From contig NZ_BMWD01000001.1 of assembly GCF_014651055.1 (NCBI RefSeq), positions 695,348 to 759,347 of the forward strand: a stretch of DNA of 64,000 bases. Direction: 5' to 3'. Position 1 is the stretch's first letter. Each line of letters opens with the position of its first letter. Position numbers and translations under genes: made by a program. Positions 35,860 through 42,893 of the stretch are shown in pieces. The stretch comes from Streptomyces fructofermentans (GTDB lineage: Bacteria > Actinomycetota > Actinomycetes > Streptomycetales > Streptomycetaceae). The notes under the pieces were generated by a model. It was not told the DNA's origin, did no database searches, and worked only from the letters and a program-made list of their open reading frames with translations.

Positions 35860-36840
35860 ATGCAGCCACGGAACATGTCCATGAGCGGAGTCGTCGACCT
35901 CGCCGCGGTGAAGGCGGCCCAGGAGGCCAAGGCGAAGGCGGAGCAGGCGCGCGCCGAAGCGGCGCGGAAGGGCGGCGGCGCCGTCGCCGCGGTGTCGCCC
36001 TCCGGCCTCGTCATCGACGCGGACGAAGCGGGTTTCGAGCGCGACGTCCTCCAGCGCTCCACCGAGGTGCCCGTCGTCATCGACTTCTGGGCCGAGTGGT
36101 GCGAGCCGTGCAAGCAGCTCAGCCCGCTCCTGGAGCGCCTCGCGGTCGAGTACAACGGCCGGTTCGTCCTCGCGAAGATCGATGTCGACGCGAATCAGAT
36201 GCTGATGCAGCAGTTCGGGGTCCAGGGGATCCCGGCGGTGTTCGCGGTGGTGGCCGGCCAGGCCCTGCCGCTCTTCCAGGGAGTCGCTCCCGAGGCGCAG
36301 ATCCGGGACACCCTGGACCAGCTCGTGCAGGTCGCCGAGCAGCGCTTCGGCCTCACGGGCCTGACGGTCGACGGGAGCGCCGACGCCGAGGAGGGGCAGG
36401 CCGAGCCCCAGGTGCCGGCGGGCCCGTACGACGCGCTGCTCGAAGCCGCCGTGCAGGCGCTGGACGCGGGCGACCTGGGCGGTGCCGTGCAGGCGTACCG
36501 CAACGTGCTGAGCGACGACCCGGGCAACACGGAGGCCAAGCTTGGTCTCGGCCAGGCCGAGTTGCTCCAGCGGGTGCAGGGCGCCGACCCGCAGCAGGTG
36601 CGCAAGGACGCCGCCGACCGACCCGGCGACGTGGCGGCGCAGATCGCCGCGGCCGACCTCGACCTGGTGGGCGGGCATGTCGAGGACGCTTTCGGCCGGC
36701 TCGTGGACGCCGTGGCGCGCACCGCGGGCGACGACCGGGACGCGGCACGGGTGCGACTGCTGGAGCTCTTCGAGGTGGTCGGAGCGGACGATCCGCGCGT
36801 GACGGCCGCACGCAGGGCCCTGGCCAGGGCCCTGTTCTGA
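35860..36840 (+). CDS. Thioredoxin-like protein with C-terminal TPR region (CnoX/YbbN-like)
   Basis: A 326-residue two-domain protein. After a charged N-terminal segment (AQEAKAKAEQARAEAARKGG), a thioredoxin domain has the active site FWAEWCEPCKQLSP, so a Cys-Glu-Pro-Cys redox pair is present, unlike E. coli YbbN which lacks one Cys. The C-terminal half contains TPR helices (LLEAAVQALDAGDLGGAVQAYRNVL). Family members act as holdase chaperones that also reduce partners. ATG at 35860 is preceded by GGAGGGGGGAGGA. It ends at a hairpin at 36903. Confidence 0.9.
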   Translation: MQPRNMSMSGVVDLAAVKAAQEAKAKAEQARAEAARKGGGAVAAVSPSGLVIDADEAGFERDVLQRSTEVPVVIDFWAEWCEPCKQLSPLLERLAVEYNGRFVLAKIDVDANQMLMQQFGVQGIPAVFAVVAGQALPLFQGVAPEAQIRDTLDQLVQVAEQRFGLTGLTVDGSADAEEGQAEPQVPAGPYDALLEAAVQALDAGDLGGAVQAYRNVLSDDPGNTEAKLGLGQAELLQRVQGADPQQVRKDAADRPGDVAAQIAAADLDLVGGHVEDAFGRLVDAVARTAGDDRDAARVRLLELFEVVGADDPRVTAARRALARALF

Positions 36841-36902
36841 CCAGTCGTTAAACGCCGGGGCCCGTGGTGCCCGGGTGAATAAATTGGCGACAGAGCGACT
36901 CT

Positions 36903-36940
36903 GCGGCCGCGCTTTACCAAATCTTGGTAAACGCGGCCGC
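36903..36940. terminator. Bulged 17-bp hairpin after the thioredoxin-TPR gene
   Basis: TTTACCAA/TTGGTAAA pairs next to the loop ATC and is continued by GCGGCCGCG/CGCGGCCGC with a single bulged C. Arms 36903-36920 and 36924-36940. Probable terminator. Confidence 0.75.
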
Positions 36941-36942
36941 TG

Positions 36943-36955
36943 TTACTTGGAGTAA
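36943..36955. promoter_or_regulatory. TTACT-TGG-AGTAA inverted repeat
   Basis: Perfect 5-bp arms around TGG. It shares arms with the longer site at 37070-37087, and may be a second binding site for the same regulator. Confidence 0.4.
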
Positions 36956-37069
36956 GTCGAGCGCGGTGATCTGTCGGATTCCGTCCAAAGTTCGATCACT
37001 TTGTCACCCGCCTTGGCGCCACCCTCAGTTGCCGGTCGATACCGGCGGGTCGTTGTTCGGTTATCCCCC

Positions 37070-37087
37070 CGTTACTAGCCAGTAACG
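37070..37087. promoter_or_regulatory. CGTTACT-AGCC-AGTAACG inverted repeat
   Basis: Seven-base perfect arms around a 4-bp centre, about 375 bp before the DUF6230 start. Size and symmetry fit a TetR-type operator. The nearby TetR gene at 34954 recognises by its own promoter a different sequence, so the regulator is unknown. Confidence 0.55.
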
Positions 37088-37463
37088 AACCCCCTTGTGC
37101 GGGCGGCCGGAATGCACCACGATCGGCGACGCTCGGTCCATTCCCCTCACCCGACAGCCAATCGGGTCAGCGGGTTGTGTGGGTCCCCACCGAGCAGGGA
37201 CGGCGGCAGTGAAGCCGGCCCTTGGACAGGGGGGTCTTCGCCGCTCGGCGGAGCCTGTCCGGCAGGTTGTGCGTGAAGTGTTCAGGCGCGACCAGTGGTT
37301 GTCGCTCGGGGGTGATCGCCGGTGATTCGGGTGCGGATTCGCACCTCAGGGTTCGGGCGCTCTCCTTCCCGAGGACGTAGCACTTCTCCCATCCCTGCCC
37401 GGTGGAGCCGCCGTCTGGGGGCAGCCAGGGCCGGAGATGTACGTCCGAGAAGGAGGAAATATG

Positions 37464-38093
37464 ATGTCCCAGGTGCGTGGCGGGACCAGATGGAAGCGGT
37501 TCGCGGTCGTCATGGTGCCCAGCGTGGCCGCGACCGCCGCGATAGGTGTCGCCCTGGCTCAGGGTGCTCTTGCCGCGTCGTTCAGCGTCTCCGGCCAGTC
37601 GTTCAAGGTGACGGCGGACCGGCTCGACGGTACTGGCTTCGCCCAGTACGGAGCGATCGACCAGGGCTACACCCTCAAGGGTGAGAAGACCATGCACCCG
37701 GTTGCGGTGTCGGCCTTCAAGTCCGCCTCGATCAAGAACATGTGTCAGTCCGTGGTCACCCCGGACATCCCGCTGCTCGGTTCCGTCAGCCTCATGCTGA
37801 AGGCCGGCGGCGGCTCGACGCCGGTGGAGGCCGAGAACCTCTACATCGACGTCGAGGAGCTCCAGGCCGACGCGGTCTTCCGCGGCATCGACATCGGTGT
37901 TGCCGCCAAGGACGCCAGCAAGGGCCCGGGTATCGCCAAGGGTGACACGGCGAACCCCTACGGCTTCGCCCAGCAGGCCGACTCGGCCACGCTGACCAAC
38001 GTGAAGCAGACGGCGTGGGCGACCACTGCCGGCACCTTCAAGCTCAGCGGCCTGAAGATGTCGCTGTCCGCGGGTGTCAAGGAGTGCTACTAA
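37464..38093 (+). CDS. DUF6230-family secreted protein
   Basis: A 209-residue exported protein. The N-terminus has a Arg/Lys-rich start and a hydrophobic signal (FAVVMVPSVAATAAIGVALAQGALAAS) with an Ala-X-Ala cleavage site. The mature part is beta-rich, with repeated patterns such as VEAENLYIDVEEL and SATLTNVKQTAW, and has only two Cys (NMCQSVV and the last residues ECY), placed to form one disulfide. Two ATGs are adjacent (37461, 37464); the second has the better spacing from GGAGG. It is followed after a hairpin by a four-helix membrane protein. Function unknown. Confidence 0.8.
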   Translation: MSQVRGGTRWKRFAVVMVPSVAATAAIGVALAQGALAASFSVSGQSFKVTADRLDGTGFAQYGAIDQGYTLKGEKTMHPVAVSAFKSASIKNMCQSVVTPDIPLLGSVSLMLKAGGGSTPVEAENLYIDVEELQADAVFRGIDIGVAAKDASKGPGIAKGDTANPYGFAQQADSATLTNVKQTAWATTAGTFKLSGLKMSLSAGVKECY

Positions 38094-38101
38094 GCACCCC
38101 C

Positions 38102-38138
38102 TGGGCGGGTGAGGGAGCCGCGCTGCCTCACCCGCCCA
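38102..38138 (+). terminator. 13-bp hairpin between the DUF6230 and DUF6114 genes
   Basis: Arms 38102-38114 and 38126-38138 pair perfectly around an 11-nt loop, 9 nt beyond the first gene's stop. It may act as an attenuator or RNA-stabilising stem so that the first, secreted protein is made in excess over the membrane partner. Confidence 0.65.
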
Positions 38139-38196
38139 TCCCCTTCTCGTAGTACGTGAACCTCTCACAGCAACGCCGTACAGGGAGCTGTTTTCC

Positions 38197-38742
38197 ATGA
38201 GCGCCGAGACTCCTGCCGCGCGCGGTCAATTCACTTACTGGCGGCTGCGGTTCCGTGCCTGGCGGGGTGGCCGGCCGTTCTGGGCCGGTCTGTTCATCCT
38301 GCTCGGTGGATTCCCGATCGCGTACTTCCCGTACGCGAATCTCCAGATCGGGCATCTCACGCTCGCCATGGCGACGACCGCGGGTGCCGGCTCGCTCATC
38401 ATCGGCGTGCTGCTCGGAGTGCTCGGCATCAGCCTCTGGTACCAGAAGCACGTCAAGGTCTTCGCCGGTACGGCGGCGATCCTGCTGGCGCTGGTGTCCA
38501 TCCCCGTCTCGAACCTCGGCGGCTTCCTGATCGGCTTCCTGTTCGCCATGATCGGCGGCGGGATGGCGGTGGCGTGGGTGCCCGGCGAGGAAGCCGCGGC
38601 GGTCCCCGCCGGGACGGACCGTACGGACAAGGAAGACGTTCCGCAGGCGGCCGACCCGGTCGACGACGGAGCGAGCGAGCCGAACGATCTGTCAGGAACG
38701 AGCCCGACCAACGGGGCGAACGGGAGGCACAGTGCCGGCTGA
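38197..38742 (+). CDS. DUF6114-family four-helix membrane protein
   Basis: A 181-residue membrane protein. After 20-30 cytoplasmic residues (FRAWRGGRPFW) come four hydrophobic segments at about residues 30-48, 56-82, 88-106 and 110-128, then a 50-residue acidic, Ser/Asp/Gly-rich tail. The second loop contains FPYANLQIGHL. ATG at 38197. The 3' end overlaps the next gene by 11 nt, so the two are coupled. Family function unknown. Confidence 0.85.
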   Translation: MSAETPAARGQFTYWRLRFRAWRGGRPFWAGLFILLGGFPIAYFPYANLQIGHLTLAMATTAGAGSLIIGVLLGVLGISLWYQKHVKVFAGTAAILLALVSIPVSNLGGFLIGFLFAMIGGGMAVAWVPGEEAAAVPAGTDRTDKEDVPQAADPVDDGASEPNDLSGTSPTNGANGRHSAG

Positions 38743-39994
38743 CCAGGTCCCATACGCGGACTTCGCGGGCGAGACCCGTGAAAGAACGGGGCCGCGGCAC
38801 GCAGCGCCGAAGAAGCCGCTCTTCACCAGGCTGCACGTGCCCGCGGGCAAGGCGATAGCCATCGCTTCGATGCCGACCGCGATCCTCATGGGCATGGGCT
38901 TCACGCCCACGCTCGCCAACGCCAAGGACGGGGTCACGAACCCGTTCAAGGCCGGGCCGTGCGTGACGCAGCCCGACGAGGCCTCCGAGTCGGAGTCGCC
39001 CTCGCCCACCGCGTCCCCGGACGCCTCCGAGACCCCCGACGCGACGCCGGAGCCGACCCCCTCGGCGACCGCGACCGGTTCGGACGCGGGCTCTTCGCCG
39101 GATTCAGGTTCCGACGACAAGCCCGAACCGACACCCTCCGCGTCCGCCTCCAAGGCACCGGTCGAGAACGCCGAACCCACCCCGTCCCCCACGGAGTCGG
39201 AGTCGGAGAACCCGCTCGACCCGCTGGGCATCGGCGACGCGATCGAGGACATCCTCACGCCCGACGACAAGGAGACGGCGTCCCCCACGCCCGCTCCGAC
39301 GACGTCGGCCCCGACGGCCGAGGACCCGGCGGACGAGCCGGCCGACAAGCCCGAAGACAAGCCCGAAGACACGACGGACAAGCCCGGGGACTCGGACGAC
39401 AAGGCCGGCGACGACGCCGCGGACAAGGCGGGGGAGGAGGCCGACGAGGCCACCGCCACGCCGAGCCCGTCCGCCTCCGCCACGGAGGAGGCGAAGGACG
39501 CCGACGGCAAGGAGGCGTTCCCCTGCGTCGTCGAGAAGAAGGTCGCGGGCGAGGACGAGAGCACCCCGGTCACGCTGCCGGTCGAGCCCTGGTACCTGGA
39601 GTCCAGCGGGCTCCTGCTGGAAGGCCTCGACTACGAGGGCGTGGTGAACGTGACCACGGCCGACGGCACCGTCAAGCAGGCCCTGAAGTTCACCGCCAAG
39701 AAAGTGGACATCGCCGACCTGCACCAGTCGGTCAAGGACACCCAGTCCGGCAAGACGTACCACGTCGAGGCGGCCAAGGGCTCCACGTCCACGATCCGCA
39801 ACGGCACGGTGACGATGTACACCGAGAGCCTCCAGGGCAACCTGTTCGGGCTGATCCCGGTGACGTTCGACCCGGAGCACCCGCCGCCCATCAACACGCC
39901 CATCGCCTACTTCACCAAGGTGAAGATCAAGCAGGCCGGGCAGTTCGGCGGCGACCTCACGGTGCCGGGTCTCCACCAGTACACGACCGACTGA
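38732..39994 (+). CDS. Surface protein with Ser/Pro/Thr/Asp-rich stalk and C-terminal domain
   Basis: A 420-residue protein. It starts with a GTG inside the 3' end of the DUF6114 gene. A cytoplasmic stretch of about 40 residues and one membrane segment (AIAIASMPTAILMGMGF) are followed by GPCVTQ, a disordered stalk of about 185 residues rich in Ser, Pro, Thr, Asp, Glu and Lys, then FPCVVEKK and a C-terminal beta-type domain of about 155 residues (TVTMYTESLQGNLFGLIPVTF, QAGQFGGDLTVPG). The two Cys flank the stalk. The C-terminal domain has a weak resemblance in strand pattern to the DUF6230 protein. Unknown function. Confidence 0.8.
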   Translation: MPADQVPYADFAGETRERTGPRHAAPKKPLFTRLHVPAGKAIAIASMPTAILMGMGFTPTLANAKDGVTNPFKAGPCVTQPDEASESESPSPTASPDASETPDATPEPTPSATATGSDAGSSPDSGSDDKPEPTPSASASKAPVENAEPTPSPTESESENPLDPLGIGDAIEDILTPDDKETASPTPAPTTSAPTAEDPADEPADKPEDKPEDTTDKPGDSDDKAGDDAADKAGEEADEATATPSPSASATEEAKDADGKEAFPCVVEKKVAGEDESTPVTLPVEPWYLESSGLLLEGLDYEGVVNVTTADGTVKQALKFTAKKVDIADLHQSVKDTQSGKTYHVEAAKGSTSTIRNGTVTMYTESLQGNLFGLIPVTFDPEHPPPINTPIAYFTKVKIKQAGQFGGDLTVPGLHQYTTD

Positions 39995-39995
39995 A

Positions 39996-40022
39996 CGGCT
40001 CCCGGAGCGACTCCGGGAGCCG
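39996..40022. terminator. 12-bp perfect hairpin after the surface-protein gene
   Basis: CGGCTCCCGGAG (39996-40007) and its complement (40011-40022) flank a CGA loop, starting 2 nt after the stop codon. Confidence 0.85.
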
Positions 40023-40028
40023 CGCAGG

Positions 40029-40082
40029 CCCAGCAGGCCCAGCGAGTCCAGCAAGCCCAGCGAGTCCAGCAAGCCCAGCAAG
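40029..40082. repeat. 9-bp tandem repeat YCCAGCRRG x6
   Basis: Six consecutive copies (CCCAGCAGG, CCCAGCGAG, TCCAGCAAG, CCCAGCGAG, TCCAGCAAG, CCCAGCAAG) between two hairpins. No coding sense supported. Confidence 0.95.
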
Positions 40083-40122
40083 CACTGAGGGCGCCCCCCG
40101 CGAACGGGGGGCGCCCTCAGTG
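40083..40122. terminator. 18-bp perfect hairpin between surface-protein gene and pyk
   Basis: Arms 40083-40100 and 40105-40122 pair perfectly around CGAA. It separates the two convergent transcription units and ends 15 nt before the pyk stop. Confidence 0.92.
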
Positions 40123-40137
40123 GCGTTCGGGAGGCGG

Positions 40138-41556
40138 TCAGCCGCCCAGGTGGTGCACGCGGACCATGTTGGTGGTGCCGACGACACCGGGGGGCGAACC
40201 GGCGGTCATCACGACGATGTCGCCCTCGTTGAAGCGGTTGAGCTTGCGCAGCTCGTTGTCGACCAGCTCGACCATCTCGTCCGTGCTGTGCACGAACGGC
40301 ACGACGTGCGACTCGACGCCCCAGCTCAGCGCGAGCTGGTTGCGGGTGCCCTCGTCCGTGGTGAACGCCTGGATCGGCTGCGAGGCGCGGTAGCGGGACA
40401 GCCGGCGGGCCGTGTCACCGGACTTGGTGAACGCCACCAGGCCCTTGGCGCCCAGGAAGTCCGCGATCTCGCACGCCGCGCGGGCCACCGAACCGCCCTG
40501 CGTACGCGGCTTCTTGCCGGGCACCAGCGGCTGGAGGCCCTTGGAGAGCAGCTCCTCCTCGGCCGCCACGACGATCTTCGACATCGTCTTGACGGTCTCG
40601 ATCGGGTACGCGCCCACGCTCGACTCGGCGGACAGCATGACCGCGTCGGCGCCGTCCAGGATCGCGTTGGCCACGTCGGAGGCCTCGGCGCGCGTCGGGC
40701 GGGAGTTGGTGATCATCGACTCCATCATCTGGGTCGCCACGATCACCGGCTTGGCGTTGCGCCTGCACAGCTCCACGAGGCGCTTCTGCACCATCGGGAC
40801 CTTCTCCAGGGGGTACTCGACGGCGAGGTCGCCGCGCGCCACCATCACGCCGTCGAAGGCCGCGACGACGGCCTCCATGTTCTCCACCGCCTGGGGCTTC
40901 TCCACCTTGGCGATGACGGGGACCCGGCGGCCCTCCTCGTCCATGATCTTGTGCACGTCGTTCACGTCGTGCGCGTCGCGCACGAAGGAGAGCGCCACCA
41001 GGTCGCAGCCCATCCGCAGGGCGAAGCGCAGGTCCTCGATGTCCTTCTCGGACAGGGCGGGCACGTTCACGGCCGCACCGGGCAGGTTGATGCCCTTGTG
41101 GTCCGAGATGACACCGCCCTCGATGACGATCGTCCTGACCCGGGGGCCGTCCACCGAGATGACCTTCAGCTCGACGTTGCCGTCGTTGATGAGGACCTGG
41201 TCGCCGTGGGAGACGTCGCCCGGCAGACCCTTGTAGGTCGTGCCGCAGATCGACTTGTCGCCCGGGACGTCCTCGGTGGTGATGGTGAACTCGTCACCCC
41301 GCTCCAGCTCGACGGGCCCCTCGGCGAAGGTCTCGAGGCGGATCTTGGGGCCCTGGAGGTCGGCGAGCACGCCGATGGCGTGGCCCGTCTCCTCGGCGGC
41401 GGCCCTGACCCGCTCGTAACGGCCCTGGTGTTCGGCGTGGGAACCGTGGCTGAAGTTGAAGCGGGCCACGTTCATGCCCGCCGCGATCAGCGACACGAGC
41501 ATCTCGTGGGAGTCGACGGCTGGGCCCAGCGTGCAGACGATTTTGGAACGGCGCAT
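40138..41556 (-). CDS. pyk: Pyruvate kinase
   Basis: Converts phosphoenolpyruvate and ADP to pyruvate and ATP. The 472-residue product has the complete family: FNFSHGSH substrate loop, VIAKVEKPQAVENM with the catalytic Lys and metal Glu, MVARGDLAVE with the metal Asp, and MMESMITNSRPTRAE; the B domain (about 70-165) and the C-terminal allosteric domain are present. ATG at 41556. It lies next to ackA-pta and near pfkA, so ATP-yielding lower glycolysis and acetate overflow are clustered. Confidence 0.97.
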   Translation of the reverse strand: MRRSKIVCTLGPAVDSHEMLVSLIAAGMNVARFNFSHGSHAEHQGRYERVRAAAEETGHAIGVLADLQGPKIRLETFAEGPVELERGDEFTITTEDVPGDKSICGTTYKGLPGDVSHGDQVLINDGNVELKVISVDGPRVRTIVIEGGVISDHKGINLPGAAVNVPALSEKDIEDLRFALRMGCDLVALSFVRDAHDVNDVHKIMDEEGRRVPVIAKVEKPQAVENMEAVVAAFDGVMVARGDLAVEYPLEKVPMVQKRLVELCRRNAKPVIVATQMMESMITNSRPTRAEASDVANAILDGADAVMLSAESSVGAYPIETVKTMSKIVVAAEEELLSKGLQPLVPGKKPRTQGGSVARAACEIADFLGAKGLVAFTKSGDTARRLSRYRASQPIQAFTTDEGTRNQLALSWGVESHVVPFVHSTDEMVELVDNELRKLNRFNEGDIVVMTAGSPPGVVGTTNMVRVHHLGG

Positions 41557-41584
41557 GGGGGCGATCCTATCGGTTTGTTTCGCT

Positions 41585-41598
41585 ACGGAATATTCCGT
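41585..41598. promoter_or_regulatory. 14-bp perfect palindrome ACGGAATATTCCGT upstream of pyk
   Basis: Located 29 nt before the pyk start codon, in the likely core promoter region (minus strand). Short but perfect and AT-centred. Candidate binding site for a regulator of pyruvate kinase; identity unknown. Confidence 0.5.
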
Positions 41599-41678
41599 CT
41601 GGTGGAAGATACAAATGGGCGGGAACGCGCTCAGGCGTGGGTTCTTCGGCGGCTCCGTGACTGCTCCACGGCCCCTCC

Positions 41679-42893
41679 TCAGGCGTTCCCGGTTCCGACG
41701 AGCGCGTACGTCTGGTCGGCGATCTCCAGCTCCTCGTCCGTCGGCACCACGGCGACCGCCACCGCGGAGCCCGCGGGCGAGATCAGCCGGGCCGCGTCGG
41801 AGCGTACGGCGTTCAGCCCGCCGTCGACCGCGAGGCCCAGGGACTCCAGGCCCGCGACCGCGGCCTCGCGCACCGGAGCCGCGTTCTCCCCGACCCCCGC
41901 CGTGAACGCGACCGCGTCGACCCGGCCGAGGACCGCGTAGTAGGCGCCGATGTACTTCCTCAGCCGGTGGATGTAGATGTCGAACGCGAGCCGGGCCCGC
42001 TCGTCCCCCTCGTCGATCCTGCGGCGGATCTCGCGCATGTCGTTGTCGCCGCACAGGCCGATCAGACCGCTCCGCTTGTTGAGGAGGGTGTCGACCTCGT
42101 CCGCGGACATCCCGCCGACACGCATCAGATGGAAGATGACCGCCGGGTCCAGGTCGCCCGACCGGGTACCCATCACGAGCCCCTCCAGCGGTGTCAGCCC
42201 CATCGAGGTGTCCACGCACCGGCCGCCCCGCACCGCCGAGGCCGACGCGCCGTTGCCGAGGTGCAGCACGATCACGTTCACGTCCTCGGGCTCCCTGCCG
42301 AGGAGCGCGGCGGTCGCCCGCGACACGTAGGCGTGCGACGTCCCGTGGAAGCCGTACCGGCGGATGCGGTGCTCGTCCGCCGTCCGCACGTCGATCGCGT
42401 AGCGGGCCGCGGACTCCGGCATCGTCGTGTGGAACGCCGTGTCGAAGACGGCCACCTGGGGGAGGTCGGGGCGCAGCGCCCGGGCGGTGCGCAGACCGGT
42501 GAGGTTGGCCGGGTTGTGCAGGGGCGCGACCGGGACGAGCCGTTCGATCTCGGCGAGGACGGCGTCGTCGACGACGGTCGGCTCGGTGAACAACTGGCCG
42601 CCGTGCACGACCCGGTGGCCGATCGCGGCCAGTTCGGGCGAGTCCAGGCCGAGCCCGTCCTTGGCCAGTTCCCCGGCGACGGCCTTCAACGCGGCCTCGT
42701 GGTCGGCGATCGGGCCCGTGGTCTCGCGGGCGGCGCCGCCCGTCGCCAGCGGCGAGTGCTTCAGCCGGGAGGTCTCCTCGCCGATCCGCTCGACCAGCCC
42801 GACCGCCAGCCTGCTCCTGTCGGTCATGTCGAGCAACTGGTACTTCACCGACGAGGAGCCGGAGTTCAGGACGAGGACACGGCTGGCGCTCAC
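41679..42893 (-). CDS. ackA: Acetate kinase
   Basis: Interconverts acetyl phosphate plus ADP with acetate plus ATP. The 404-residue product has LVLNSGSSSVKYQ at the N-terminus (phosphate loop), HRVVHGG, FDTAFHTTMP, YGFHGTSHAYVS and HLGNGAS motifs, all conserved in ASKHA kinases. The GTG start at 42893 overlaps the pta stop by 4 nt (GTGA), so translation is coupled. Pairs with pta to form the acetate node. Confidence 0.97.
   Translation of the reverse strand: MSASRVLVLNSGSSSVKYQLLDMTDRSRLAVGLVERIGEETSRLKHSPLATGGAARETTGPIADHEAALKAVAGELAKDGLGLDSPELAAIGHRVVHGGQLFTEPTVVDDAVLAEIERLVPVAPLHNPANLTGLRTARALRPDLPQVAVFDTAFHTTMPESAARYAIDVRTADEHRIRRYGFHGTSHAYVSRATAALLGREPEDVNVIVLHLGNGASASAVRGGRCVDTSMGLTPLEGLVMGTRSGDLDPAVIFHLMRVGGMSADEVDTLLNKRSGLIGLCGDNDMREIRRRIDEGDERARLAFDIYIHRLRKYIGAYYAVLGRVDAVAFTAGVGENAAPVREAAVAGLESLGLAVDGGLNAVRSDAARLISPAGSAVAVAVVPTDEELEIADQTYALVGTGNA

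Larger units (their letters stand above)
36841..37463. other. Gene-free regulatory interval before the DUF6230 operon
   Basis: About 620 bp without a supported gene, markedly less GC-rich than the average. It holds the upstream terminator, two TTACT...AGTAA inverted repeats (36943-36955 and 37070-37087) and the leader of the DUF6230 gene with a strong ribosome site at 37452-37456. A promoter is expected here but I could not fix a -35/-10 pair. Confidence 0.6.

Noticed and set aside
34954..36678. Apparent 574-residue TetR protein with a long N-terminal domain
   Set aside because: The upstream part is the antisense of the thioredoxin-TPR gene; the TetR begins at 35607.
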